A DNA stretch of 64,000 nt from Actinomadura atramentaria DSM 43919 (GTDB taxonomy: Bacteria > Actinomycetota > Actinomycetes > Streptosporangiales > Streptosporangiaceae). Shown in pieces: positions 1 to 8,373 of this stretch; position 1 is the stretch's first letter, and every line of letters starts with the position of its first letter. Under the pieces are notes generated by a model, which saw only the letters and a list, made by a program, of their open reading frames with translations, did no database searches and was not told the DNA's origin. Location: positions 1 through 64,000 of the forward strand of contig NZ_KB907211.1 in the NCBI RefSeq assembly GCF_000381885.1. Direction: 5' to 3'. The position numbers were made by a program, and so were the translations under genes.

Positions 1-32
1 GCTTCGGTGCTTCGGAGGGGTTGGGGTTGGTC

Positions 33-150
33 GTTCGGTGGTTTTGGCGAGAGGGAAACACCCGGTCCCATTCCGAACCCGGAAGTTAAGCCTTTCAGCG
101 CCGATGGTACTGCATGGGGGACTGTGTGGGAGAGTAGGACACCGCCGGAC
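33..150 (+). rRNA. rrf: 5S ribosomal RNA
   Basis: This is the 5S rRNA of the large ribosomal subunit. The conserved core for binding uL18 and uL5 is present (ACCCGGTCCCATTCCGAACC near position 60), followed by the GAAGTTAAGC motif and the GGGAGAGTAGG segment near the 3' end. The ends were set by pairing the 5' strand GTTCGGTGG with the 3' strand CCGCCGGAC, which gives 118 nt, the usual actinobacterial length. The gene is presumably the last member of an rrn operon whose 16S and 23S lie to the left of the window. No tRNA gene follows. Confidence 0.96.
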
Positions 151-160
151 TCATATTACG

Positions 161-198
161 AACAGGCCCCGCCATTCATGGCGGGGCCTGTTCTGTTT
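161..198 (+). terminator. First rrn terminator
   Basis: A perfect 12-bp stem (AACAGGCCCCGC with GCGGGGCCTGTT, 161-172 and 181-192) with an 8-nt loop is followed by CTGTTT. It begins 10 nt after the 5S rRNA and is a strong intrinsic terminator. Confidence 0.9.
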
Positions 199-202
199 CT
201 CG

Positions 203-235
203 GGCCTCGCCTTGCGGGCGGGGCCTGTTCTGTTT
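203..235 (+). terminator. Second rrn terminator
   Basis: A 9-bp stem with one G-U pair (203-211 with 217-225) is followed by TGTTCTGTTT. Its 3' half and tail (218-235) repeat 181-198 exactly, so it looks like a partial duplication of the first terminator. Confidence 0.75.
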
Positions 236-236
236 G

Positions 237-266
237 GGACCTCGCCGTCGTGGTGGGGTCCTTTTT
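237..266 (+). terminator. Third rrn terminator
   Basis: The stem GGACCTCGCC / GGTGGGGTCC (237-246, 252-261, one G-U pair) is followed by five T residues. It completes a stack of three terminators after the rRNA operon. Confidence 0.85.
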
Positions 267-382
267 CATGTCCGGGGTGAGTACTCGGGCGGCGCGTGTG
301 TTTCGGGTGGGGCTGTTGGCGGGGGTTTCCCGGGATCTAGGGTGGGCGGCTCGGCATGGGCGGGTCGGCGAACGGGGATTTC

Positions 383-1084
383 ATGAACGTGGACGCGGTG
401 CTGTTCGACGTCTTCGGGACGCTGACCGACTGGCGGTCGGGCGTGACGGGCGAGCTGGCCGCGGCGGGGCGTGCGGTCGGTGTGGCGGCCGACTGGGCCG
501 GTGTCGCGGACGCCTGGCGCGGGGCTTATCGGCCGACGATCGCGCGGGTGCTCCAGGGCGAACTGCCGTGGATGCCGCTCGACGCGTTGCATCGGCTCAC
601 GCTGGACGGGGTGCTCGCTGAGGGCGGCCTGGGCGAACTGGGTGACGCGGAGCGCGCCGAACTCGTGCGGGCGTGGCATCGGTTGCCCGTGTGGCCGGAC
701 GTCGTGGCCGGGCTCGACCGGCTGCACGAGGGGTCCGCGCTCGTCGGGACGCTTTCCAACGGGGGCGTCGGGGCGCTGGCGCGGCTCGCCCGTCGTGCCG
801 GCCTGCGGTTCGACTGCGTCCTGTCGGCGGAGCTGGCCCGCTCGTTCAAGCCCGATCCGCGCGTCTACCGGATGGCCGTGGACGCCCTCGGGACGACGCC
901 CGACCGCGTCGTCCTGGCCGCCTGTCACCCGGACGACCTGGCGGCCGCGGTGGCTGTCGGCCTGCGCACCGCTTACCTTCCGCGTCCGCTGGAGTGGGGG
1001 CCGGGCGCCGAACCGGTCCCGGTGCCGGACGGGGTCGACGCCGTCGTCGAGACGGTCGGGGAGCTTGCCGACCTCCTCGGCTGA
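383..1084 (+). CDS. Haloacid dehalogenase type II-like HAD hydrolase
   Basis: This 233-residue protein is a HAD-superfamily hydrolase most like the (S)-2-haloacid dehalogenase type II branch. It has the nucleophile motif DVFGTL (Asp9), a motif II segment TLSNGG near residue 125, a conserved lysine in RSFKPDPRVY near 156, and a C-terminal acidic motif ACHPDDLAAA. The ATG at 383 was preferred over an in-frame ATG at 356 because the conserved strand begins right after it. The gene stands alone behind the rrn terminators. The second half of the stop region is duplicated just downstream. Family membership is clear, but the substrate (halo acid or sugar phosphate) cannot be read from sequence. Confidence 0.85.
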   Translation: MNVDAVLFDVFGTLTDWRSGVTGELAAAGRAVGVAADWAGVADAWRGAYRPTIARVLQGELPWMPLDALHRLTLDGVLAEGGLGELGDAERAELVRAWHRLPVWPDVVAGLDRLHEGSALVGTLSNGGVGALARLARRAGLRFDCVLSAELARSFKPDPRVYRMAVDALGTTPDRVVLAACHPDDLAAAVAVGLRTAYLPRPLEWGPGAEPVPVPDGVDAVVETVGELADLLG

Positions 1085-1121
1085 ACACGGTCGGGGAACC
1101 TGCCGTTGTCCTCGGCTGAAC
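1052..1121 (+). repeat. 35-bp tandem duplication over the HAD stop codon
   Basis: The last 33 bases of the HAD gene with its stop codon (1052-1086) are repeated immediately at 1087-1121, with 30 of 35 positions identical. The second copy carries the same CTCGGCTGAAC end but lies outside the gene. Confidence 0.85.
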
Positions 1122-1236
1122 GCCGCGGTACTCCAGCATCGCACCGGTGATGCCGACCTCTCCCACGTCGGGGGTATTGCGCAGGGTGCTCGGCTCCGTA
1201 TCGAGCATCCGAACGCCGCGCGATGAGGCGGGCTGT

Positions 1237-1758
1237 TCAAGGCGCGGCGGACGCTTCCAAACGGGAGAGGAAGGCCGCCGCCGCGTCGAGTTCCGTTTCC
1301 GGGAAGACGTGCAGGCCCTCGCGGGTCAGAAGGGCGGCCGTGACGCCGTCGCCGGGAACGGCGCGGCCGGTGAAGGTGCCGTCGTAGACGCGGCGGGAGC
1401 CGCAGGACGGGCTGCCCTCTTTCAGGAGCGCCACGCGGGCGCCGGCGCGTCGGGCGCAGGACAGGGCCAGGCGCGCGCCGCGCAGGAAGGCGTCCGTGAC
1501 GTCCGTGCCCGCGTCGGTGAGGACGCGCGCGGAGCCGTCGAGGACCGCGTCGCCGTCCGCGCGTGCGCCGGGGGACAGCGGGACGATCTCGGCGGGCGGC
1601 CGGGGCACCGACAGGCCGCCGGACACCTCCGGGCAGAACGGGACGAGGCGACCTTCCGCGCGCCAGCGGGCGAACAGGTCGTCCGACACGGCCTTGCCCG
1701 CGCCGTCGTAGCGCACCGGACGGCCGAGCAGGCACGAGCTGACCAGCACGCGTTCCAC
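1237..1758 (-). CDS. DUF523 family protein
   Basis: The 173-residue product matches the DUF523 family. It starts VERVLVSSCLLGRPVRYDG, with the family SxCLLG motif and downstream FCPEVSGGL, ALLKEGSPSCGS and YDGTFTG motifs. The cysteines in SSCLLG, FCPE and SPSCGS are the conserved set, suggesting a metal or redox role, but the reaction is unproven. A GTG start at 1758 is preferred because a GGGGG stretch lies just upstream and the longer reading adds 36 residues unlike the family. It converges with the HAD gene and is divergent from the conservon kinase. Confidence 0.8.
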   Translation of the reverse strand: MERVLVSSCLLGRPVRYDGAGKAVSDDLFARWRAEGRLVPFCPEVSGGLSVPRPPAEIVPLSPGARADGDAVLDGSARVLTDAGTDVTDAFLRGARLALSCARRAGARVALLKEGSPSCGSRRVYDGTFTGRAVPGDGVTAALLTREGLHVFPETELDAAAAFLSRLEASAAP

Positions 1759-1940
1759 CCGATCACCCCCGTCCAGCCGCCCCGCGCGAACCGGACTTCC
1801 AGGAGCCGGAGTCGATCGCCTGACATGCGACGGTAACACGAACATAACAATTACCGGCAACCGCATAAAGCTCCCATTAACCGGCGAACACCCGCGATAC
1901 GGTCCGATCCCATTCGGGGTGCGGGTCCGCGGGGGTCATC

Positions 1941-4145
1941 ATGGGCGACACGAGCCGGTGGCGGGCGCGGTCCGTCCGGGCGAAGATCTTCCTGCTCCTG
2001 TTCCCGCCGCTCACCGCCCTGATCGTCCTGTGGGGCTTCGCCGCCACGACCGCGCTCACCGACAGCCTCCGGCAGACCCGCGCGAAGACGTTCACGACGC
2101 ATGTCGCCGAGCCCACGGACGCCCTCATCGCCGCGCTCCAGGACGAGCGCCGCATGTCCCTGTCCTCCCTGGGCGACGACGCGACGATCGGCCGGGCCGG
2201 GTTCGACGCGCAGCGCGCCGCGACCGGCCGCGTCCGCGACGCGTTCCGCCGGGCCGCGGCCGATCCCGCCACGCGCGGCGCGACCCGGGACGAGACGCGG
2301 GAGCGGATGACCCGTCTCGCCCGCGCCCTCGACGACCTCGACGCGCTCCGCCAGGCCGTCGACCACCGCTCCATCGACCGCACCCAGGCCATGACGCGCT
2401 ACAGCGCGCTCATCGACCTCGCCGCCGACGTGTACGACGACGTCCCGTCCAGTGACAGGCAGGTCGTCCGCAACTCGCGGATGCTGATCTCGCTGGAGCG
2501 GGGCCGCGAGCAGCTCGCCCGGGAGGACGCGCTGGTCACCGGTGTGCTCGCCGCCGGGCGGATGACCGAGGCCGAGCGGATCGAGGTCATCCGGCTGTCC
2601 GGGGCGCGCGAGGCGCTGTACGAGGAGGCGTCGCACTCGCTGAGCGGGCCGGACGCCGTCCGGTACCGGTCGATCGTCGCCGGGCCGGACGCGGCGCGGT
2701 TCGAGGAGCTGGAGGCGCGGGTCGTCCGGCGGTCCGCGTCGGGCGCGGTTCCGGCGGTGGACGTCGGCGCGTGGCACACCGCGACGGAGGCGGTCGGCCG
2801 CGACCTGTCCGGGCTCGCGACGGACATCCGGACCGTCACGACGGACCGGGCGGGCGACACCGCCCGCACGTTCCTGCTGCGGCTGTGGCTCGCGGGCGGG
2901 CTCGGCCTGGTCGCCGTCGTCACCGCGCTGGTGCTGGCCGTCCGCGTCGGCCGCACGCTGATCCGGGAGAGCCGCCGGCTGGCGCGCGACGTGTCGGCGT
3001 TCGCGGCCGAGCGCCTGCCCGGCGACGAGCCGTCGGCGCCGGAGGGCGAGCGGCCCGGCATCGCCGCGCCGGAGACGCCGGACGAGCCCGCCTACACGAC
3101 GACCGAGATCCGCCGCATCGGCGACGCGTTCGCCGAGGCCCGCCGCGCCGTCGAGCGCTCGGCCGCCAACGAGGAAGCCGCGCACCGCAGGCTGAACGAC
3201 GTCTTCGTGACGCTCGCCCGCCGCAACCAGTCGCTGCTGCAGCGCCTGCTGCGGATGCTGGAGACGATGCAGCGCCGCACCGAGCGTCCCGAGGAGCTGG
3301 AGGCGCTGTTCGCCCTCGACCACCTCGCGACGCGGATGCGGCGGCACGCCGAGGGCCTGGTCGTGCTGTCGGGGCGGCCCGCCGGGCGGACGTGGCGCGA
3401 TCCCGTCCGCATGGTGGACGTGGCGCGCGCGGCGGCGGCCGAGGTGGAGGACTACACGCGGGTGGACGTCGCGCCGATGGGCCGGACCGCGCTGCGCGGC
3501 TCGGCCGTCGCGGACACGATCCACCTGCTGGCCGAGCTGATCGAGAACGCCACGACGTTCTCGCCGCCGACGACGACCGTCCGGGTCACCGGGGAGCTGG
3601 TCGGCCGGGGCTTCGCGGTCGAGATCGAGGACGGCGGCCTCGGCCTCGCGCCCGACGAGCTGGCGGCGTGCAACGAACTGCTGGCCACCGACCCGGGCGC
3701 GCGGCTGGGCGACACGACGCGGCTGGGGCTGTTCGTCGTCGCGCGGCTCGCGGCGCGGCTGGGCGCGCGGGTGACGCTGCGCTCGTCGGCGTACGGGGGC
3801 GTGACCGCGATCGTGCTGCTGCCGCTGGACATCGTCGTCGGGCCGCCGCCGGAGCGGGACGTCCCGCGCGAGACCGACGCGGGGCTGCCCGCGCGCCGCC
3901 GCCAGACGCACCTGGTCGAGCAGCTCCGCGACGACGAGCCCGCGCTGCTCGCGTCCGCCCCGGAGCCGCGCGCGGCGGACGCCGCGGACTGGCACGGCAT
4001 CGGCCAGCACAGCATCGGCGAGCACGGGAACGAACGCTACCGAGAAGAACGGCACGGCCGCACCGACGCCTCGGACGCCTACGTGACGTTCAACGAGCCG
4101 TCCCCCGGGCCGGAGCCCCGCGGCGACGGGTCCGGTGGCGACTGA
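1941..4145 (+). CDS. Conservon-type sensor histidine kinase with nitrate/nitrite-sensing-like domain
   Basis: This 734-residue membrane protein resembles CvnA kinases of actinobacterial conservons. The N terminus holds a transmembrane helix (about 15-37), then an extracytoplasmic helical NIT-like region with ALQDERRMSLSSLGDD, a second helix near 312-335 and a HAMP-like linker. The kinase part has the family motif LDHLATRMRRHAEGL, an N box ENATTFSPP near 534, G1 DGGLGLAPDE and G2 LGLFVVARLA. Conservon kinases usually work with a roadblock protein (CvnB), a DUF742 protein (CvnC) and a small GTPase (CvnD). Only the DUF742 partner follows here, overlapping by TGATG. The start has a GGGGG ribosome site 7 nt upstream. 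The C-terminal about 100 residues are disordered and charged. Confidence 0.88.
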   Translation: MGDTSRWRARSVRAKIFLLLFPPLTALIVLWGFAATTALTDSLRQTRAKTFTTHVAEPTDALIAALQDERRMSLSSLGDDATIGRAGFDAQRAATGRVRDAFRRAAADPATRGATRDETRERMTRLARALDDLDALRQAVDHRSIDRTQAMTRYSALIDLAADVYDDVPSSDRQVVRNSRMLISLERGREQLAREDALVTGVLAAGRMTEAERIEVIRLSGAREALYEEASHSLSGPDAVRYRSIVAGPDAARFEELEARVVRRSASGAVPAVDVGAWHTATEAVGRDLSGLATDIRTVTTDRAGDTARTFLLRLWLAGGLGLVAVVTALVLAVRVGRTLIRESRRLARDVSAFAAERLPGDEPSAPEGERPGIAAPETPDEPAYTTTEIRRIGDAFAEARRAVERSAANEEAAHRRLNDVFVTLARRNQSLLQRLLRMLETMQRRTERPEELEALFALDHLATRMRRHAEGLVVLSGRPAGRTWRDPVRMVDVARAAAAEVEDYTRVDVAPMGRTALRGSAVADTIHLLAELIENATTFSPPTTTVRVTGELVGRGFAVEIEDGGLGLAPDELAACNELLATDPGARLGDTTRLGLFVVARLAARLGARVTLRSSAYGGVTAIVLLPLDIVVGPPPERDVPRETDAGLPARRRQTHLVEQLRDDEPALLASAPEPRAADAADWHGIGQHSIGEHGNERYREERHGRTDASDAYVTFNEPSPGPEPRGDGSGGD

Positions 4146-4522
4146 TGCCGGAGGGTCCGGACGAGCTGTGGGTCGACGAGATGGCCGGTCCGGTCGTCCG
4201 CCCCTACGCGCTGGCCAAGGGCCGCGCGCGGCACGCCGACGGCGACGGCCTCGACCTGCTGGCGACGGTGCGGGCGCGCGAGCCGCTGCCCGATCCCGAC
4301 GCGCTGACCCCGGAGGAGGAGACGATCCTGGAGCTGTGCCGCGCGCCCGTCCCGGTCGCGGAGGTCGCGGCCGAGCTGGCGCTGCCGCTCGGCGTCGTCC
4401 GGGTGCTGCTGGGGGACCTGCTGGAGCGCCGGCTGATCGCCGCGCGCCCGCCCGAGACGGTGTCCGGCCGACCGGACACCAGGCTGTTGAAGGAGATGAT
4501 CGATGGTCTCCGCGCGCTCTGA
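4145..4522 (+). CDS. DUF742 (CvnC-like) protein
   Basis: This 125-residue DUF742 protein is of the CvnC type. The N-terminal VRPYALAKGRAR segment matches the family start (VRPYALTGGR in many relatives). The C-terminal half is a winged-helix-like region (LTPEEETILELC, VAEVAAELALPLGVVRVLLGDL) as in other DUF742 proteins. It is translationally coupled at both ends: its ATG overlaps the kinase stop, and its last 20 bases overlap the start of the binding-protein gene. The expected CvnB and CvnD genes are absent between it and its neighbours. Confidence 0.85.
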   Translation: MPEGPDELWVDEMAGPVVRPYALAKGRARHADGDGLDLLATVRAREPLPDPDALTPEEETILELCRAPVPVAEVAAELALPLGVVRVLLGDLLERRLIAARPPETVSGRPDTRLLKEMIDGLRAL

Positions 4523-5819
4523 CCGGCCGCCGTCCCGCGCGGCCGCGCTGCTGGCGGCGTCCGTGCTGCTGTTCGCGGCGCTGTTCGGCGCGGCGGGCTG
4601 CGGCCTGCTGTCGGACCGTGCCAACGCCGAGACCGTGCCCGGGGTGACGGACAAGCCGTGCCCGCACGCGGTGAACCGGCACCACGGCTGCATCTACCTC
4701 GGGACGCTGTCGGACCTGTCCACCGGGCCGTTCAGCTCGCTCGGCGTGCCGCTGACCCGCGCCGAACGGGCGTTCTGGCAGCGCGTCAACGAGGACGGCG
4801 GCATCGGCGGCTACGACGTGGACGCCGTCACGTACGTCCGGGACACCGGGTACGTCCCGAGCCGCCACCTGGCCGCGTACCTGGAGATCAAGGACCGGGT
4901 GCTGGCGCTGGCGCAGACGCTCGGGTCCGCGACGAGCGAGGCGATCCTGGACGACCTGCGCTCCGCGCGGATTCTGGCGGTGCCCGCGTCGTTCCAGTCG
5001 AAGTGGGAGTTCGAGGACGTCATTCTGGAGTCCGGGCCGCCGTACTGCTTCAGCTACATGAACGCCGTGGACTACATGGTGCGGCAGGGCAAGGTGCGGC
5101 GGGTCATGAGCGTCCGCTTCGCCGGGGACTACGGCGCGGACGGCGCGGCGGGCGCGCGGATCGCGGCGCGGGCGCACGGGCTGCGCTACAAGGACGTCCA
5201 GACCCCGCAGGGCCAGGCGGCGCAGGGCGCGGCCGTCCGCGAGATCCTGAAGTGGCGGCCGGACGTGGTGCTGCTGTCCACGGGCCCGGCGGAGAACGCG
5301 GCGATCGTGTCGCAGTCCGTCGCGCACGGGTTCAAGGGCCGGTTCCTCGGCGACAACACGACGTGGAACGCGGCGGTGATGAAGACGCCCGCGGCCCCGG
5401 CGATGCGCGGTCACTTCCTGATGCTCGCGTCCTGGAAGCCGTTCGCGACGGACGCGCCGGGCTACACGGCGATGCGCGGCGCGCTCGGCCGCGTCGCGCC
5501 CGACGACACCTACACGGCGGGCTGGGTGATCCAGTACCCGCTGAAGGCGGTCATCGAGCGGGCGGTGCGGAACGGGCGGCTGACCCGCGACGGTCTGTAC
5601 GAGGCGATGAAGGAGACGTCGTTCGTGGACTACGAGGGCATCCTGCCCGCCGCCGCGGGCGACTTCTCCGGCACGGCGAACTCGGCGGCGTTCCGGCAGA
5701 CGGTGATCGAGCGGCCGGACGCGACCCAGTACACGGGGCTGAAGGTCCTCACCGACTACTTCACCGGGCAGACCGCGCAGCGCTACCGGCTCGACGCGCC
5801 CTGCACGAGCGCGAGGTGA
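4503..5819 (+). CDS. Branched-chain amino acid-type substrate-binding lipoprotein
   Basis: The 438-residue product is a periplasmic-binding-protein type I fold protein of the branched-chain amino acid / amide transporter class. It has a signal peptide with a lipobox-like end (LFGAAGC, Cys about 36). Conserved segments include YLGTLSDLSTGPFSSLG, FWQRVNEDGGIGGYDV, a receptor-like middle domain with RRVMSVRFAGDYGADG, and VVLLSTGPAENAAIVSQ. No permease or ATPase gene is adjacent. The start overlaps the DUF742 gene, which suggests the lipoprotein senses a ligand for the kinase rather than feeding an importer; that is inference. The ATG at 4503 sits behind GGAG in the preceding gene. Confidence 0.85.
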   Translation: MVSARSDRPPSRAAALLAASVLLFAALFGAAGCGLLSDRANAETVPGVTDKPCPHAVNRHHGCIYLGTLSDLSTGPFSSLGVPLTRAERAFWQRVNEDGGIGGYDVDAVTYVRDTGYVPSRHLAAYLEIKDRVLALAQTLGSATSEAILDDLRSARILAVPASFQSKWEFEDVILESGPPYCFSYMNAVDYMVRQGKVRRVMSVRFAGDYGADGAAGARIAARAHGLRYKDVQTPQGQAAQGAAVREILKWRPDVVLLSTGPAENAAIVSQSVAHGFKGRFLGDNTTWNAAVMKTPAAPAMRGHFLMLASWKPFATDAPGYTAMRGALGRVAPDDTYTAGWVIQYPLKAVIERAVRNGRLTRDGLYEAMKETSFVDYEGILPAAAGDFSGTANSAAFRQTVIERPDATQYTGLKVLTDYFTGQTAQRYRLDAPCTSAR

Positions 5820-5822
5820 GCG

Positions 5823-5853
5823 GACGGGCGCGGGCCCGCGGCCCGCGCCCGTC
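5823..5853. terminator. Bidirectional terminator between convergent genes
   Basis: A perfect 14-bp G/C stem (5823-5836 with 5840-5853) with a 3-nt loop sits between two convergent stop codons. No T run follows, as is common in high-GC genomes. Confidence 0.7.
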
Positions 5854-5859
5854 CCCGCG

Positions 5860-6681
5860 TCACTTGCGGCCCGACTGGATGCGGGAGACCGCGAACTGCG
5901 CGACCCGGACGGCGCCCGCCGGGTTGAGCCGCACGCCCCGCCACGCGACGCGGCCGTGCGCGGGCGCGACGATGAGGGCCTTGTTGCGGTCCACGCCGCG
6001 GACGATGTCGCGGGCCAGCTTCTCGGCGGTGTAGAGCCGGGGCGACGCCTTCTTGATCTCGTTCTTGGCGTCGCCGCTCATCGCCGTCGCGGGCAGGTCC
6101 GGGTTGACGTTGGCGAGCAGCGGCGTGTCGACGAAGCTCGGGCAGACGACGCTGACCTTGACGCCGCGCGGCGCGGCCTCGGCGCGCAGGCCGAGGGACA
6201 GGCCCACGACGGCGTGCTTGGTGGCGGTGTAGGGGATGCCGACCGGCATCGGGACGAGCCCGGCGAGCGACGCGGTGTTGACGATGTGCCCGAAGCCCTG
6301 CTCGAGCATGATCCGGTACGCCGAGTCGACGCCGTGGACGACGCCCTTGAGGTTGATGTCGATCGCGCGGTTCCAGTGGTCGAGGGACAGTTCCTCGGCC
6401 AGGCCGCCGATGGCGATGCCCGCGTTGTTGAACACCAGGTCGAGGCGGCCGTGCTCGTCCTTGACGGACCGGTACAGCGCGTCGACGGCGGCGGCGTCGG
6501 TGACGTCGAGCGCCGCGGCGGTCGCCTTGCCCTGACCGAGGGTGTTCAGCCTGTCGGCGACCTGGCGGGCGCCGTCGGCGTTGATGTCGGCGACGACGAC
6601 GGTGTCGCCGCGGCGGACCAGGGACGTGGCGATGGCCCGGCCGATGCCGGACGCGCCTCCGGTCACGATCGCGATGCTCAT
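5860..6681 (-). CDS. SDR family oxidoreductase
   Basis: This 273-residue protein is a classical short-chain dehydrogenase/reductase using NAD(P). It has the cofactor motif TGGASGIG near the N terminus, acidic VVADIN after strand 2 (favouring NAD over NADP), NNAG at about 88, and the catalytic Ser and YTATK pair. The long C-terminal tail (YTAEKLARDIVRGVDRNKALIVAPAHGR) is typical of actinobacterial SDRs near flavin monooxygenases. It is transcribed in the same direction as the monooxygenase cluster upstream but is separated from it by about 150 nt, so co-regulation is possible but not shown. Confidence 0.9.
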   Translation of the reverse strand: MSIAIVTGGASGIGRAIATSLVRRGDTVVVADINADGARQVADRLNTLGQGKATAAALDVTDAAAVDALYRSVKDEHGRLDLVFNNAGIAIGGLAEELSLDHWNRAIDINLKGVVHGVDSAYRIMLEQGFGHIVNTASLAGLVPMPVGIPYTATKHAVVGLSLGLRAEAAPRGVKVSVVCPSFVDTPLLANVNPDLPATAMSGDAKNEIKKASPRLYTAEKLARDIVRGVDRNKALIVAPAHGRVAWRGVRLNPAGAVRVAQFAVSRIQSGRK

Positions 6682-6835
6682 TGCGTGCTCCGCTCGCTCG
6701 GGAAGGCCGTCCGCGGGGCCGGGACGGGGGAGGTGCCCCGGCCCCGCGGCGACGTATTGGATGATGCGTTGAATTGTCGGCGAGTCTACGGTCCCGCCGG
6801 GCCCCGCCGACAGTGCCCCCCGCGAGGGGCCGCCG

Positions 6836-8371
6836 TCAGCGCGCCGGGCCCGCGACCTCGAAGTCCGCGGGGTCGAGCCGGCGCGTGCGGAGCCAGTAGT
6901 TCACCGTGGACGCGGGCCACGCGGCCCGGTTCACGCCGTCGCGGTCCAGATACCAGCTCGTGCAGCCGCCCGCGACCCACACCGCGCCCTCGGACTTCTC
7001 CTGCACCCACCGGTTGAACCGCCGCTGGACGGCGGGCCGCACCGAGATCCGGCTGCCGCCCCTCGCCTCACGCATCTTCAGGCACTGCAGGACGTACCGG
7101 ACCTGCGCCTCGATGATGAAGATCATCGAGTTGTGGCCGAGCCCGGAGTTCGGGCCGAGCAGCAGGAACAGGTTCGGGAAGCCCGCCACGGTCACGCCGA
7201 GGTGCGCCTCGATGCCGTCCTTCCACGCCTCCTGGATCTTCAACCCGTCGCGGCCGACGATGTGGGCGTGCTCGAACGCGTCGGTGACGTGGAAGCCGGT
7301 GCCGAGGATGATCGCGTCGACCGGGTACTCGGTCCCGTCCTTCGCGACGATCGAGTGCGGGCGGACCTCCGCGATACCCGCCGTCGTGACCTCGACGTTC
7401 GGCCGGGTCAGCGCGGGATAGTAGTCGCTGGACACCAGCGTCCGCTTGCAGCCCATCGTGTAGTCGGGCGTCAGCTTGCGGCGCAGCCCCGGGTCCTTCA
7501 CCTGGCGGTTCAGGTGCCACTTCGCCAGGCCGCTCGCGGCCTTCAGCAGCCGGGGGTTCTTGAACCCGAGGACGAAGCTCTCCTGCATCAGGTAGATGCC
7601 GTCGCGGTACGCGCGCTGGACGCCCGGCACGCGCCGGAACAGCGCCCGCTCGACGCCGGTGATGCGGCGGTCCGGCTTGGGGATGATCCACGGCGGCGTC
7701 CGCTGGAACAGCGTCAGCGAGCCGACCTTCTTCGCGATCTGCGGGACGAACTGGATCGCGGACGCGCCCGTCCCGATCACCGCGACGCGCCTGCCCGCCA
7801 GGTCGACGTCGTGGTTCCACTCGGCGGAGTGGAACATCGCGCCCTCGAACGAGTCCAGGCCCGGCAGGTCGGGGACGTTCGGCTGGTGCAGCGGGCCCAT
7901 GCCCGCCGCCAGCGCGCGGCCCCGCACGACCTCGCCCGGCGCGGCGCCGGGACCGGCGATCGAGACGCCCCAGGTGTCGGACGCGTCGTCGTACTCCGCG
8001 CCCGTCACCTCCGCGCCGAACCGGATGTGCTGCTCCAGGCCGTGCTCGGCGACGACGTCCTTGATGTACTCCAGCAGTTCGGCCTGCTTGGGGAACATCC
8101 GCGACCAGTCGGCCTTCGGGGCGAACGAGAACGAGTACAGCAGCGACATGATGTCGCAGCCGCAGCCCGGATAGGTGTTCTCCCGCCACGTCCCGCCGAC
8201 CTCGTCGGCCTTCTCCAGGATCACGAAGTCGTGGACGCCGGACTTCTTCAGCCCGATCGCCATGCCGAGCCCGGAGAACCCGGTCCCGACGATCACCACG
8301 CTGTACGCCCGACCCGGCCCCGCCGCGGGCGTCACCACGGCGGGCCGGTCGGCCGGAACGGACGCGGCCAT
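6836..8371 (-). CDS. Baeyer-Villiger-like flavin monooxygenase
   Basis: The 511-residue product is an FAD- and NADPH-dependent class B flavoprotein monooxygenase. It shows the FAD motif GTGFSGLG (29-36), a second Rossmann motif VIGTGASAIQ for NADPH, the segment GGTWRENTYPGCGCD, and a BVMO-type fingerprint FEGAMFHSAEW (FxGxxxHxxxW). Such enzymes insert oxygen next to ketones or oxidise heteroatoms. The start codon lies 2 nt after the stop of the diiron oxygenase gene, so the two are translationally linked. The substrate is unknown; the pairing suggests successive oxidations of a lipophilic or steroid-like compound. Confidence 0.9.
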   Translation of the reverse strand: MAASVPADRPAVVTPAAGPGRAYSVVIVGTGFSGLGMAIGLKKSGVHDFVILEKADEVGGTWRENTYPGCGCDIMSLLYSFSFAPKADWSRMFPKQAELLEYIKDVVAEHGLEQHIRFGAEVTGAEYDDASDTWGVSIAGPGAAPGEVVRGRALAAGMGPLHQPNVPDLPGLDSFEGAMFHSAEWNHDVDLAGRRVAVIGTGASAIQFVPQIAKKVGSLTLFQRTPPWIIPKPDRRITGVERALFRRVPGVQRAYRDGIYLMQESFVLGFKNPRLLKAASGLAKWHLNRQVKDPGLRRKLTPDYTMGCKRTLVSSDYYPALTRPNVEVTTAGIAEVRPHSIVAKDGTEYPVDAIILGTGFHVTDAFEHAHIVGRDGLKIQEAWKDGIEAHLGVTVAGFPNLFLLLGPNSGLGHNSMIFIIEAQVRYVLQCLKMREARGGSRISVRPAVQRRFNRWVQEKSEGAVWVAGGCTSWYLDRDGVNRAAWPASTVNYWLRTRRLDPADFEVAGPAR

Positions 8372-8373
8372 GC

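Noticed and set aside
7-621. Open frame crossing the 5S rRNA
   Set aside because: It overlaps the RNA gene and three terminators and has no protein character.
1851-5414. 1187-codon minus-strand frame over the conservon genes
   Set aside because: It is the antisense shadow of a clear kinase gene, with no domain-like sequence.
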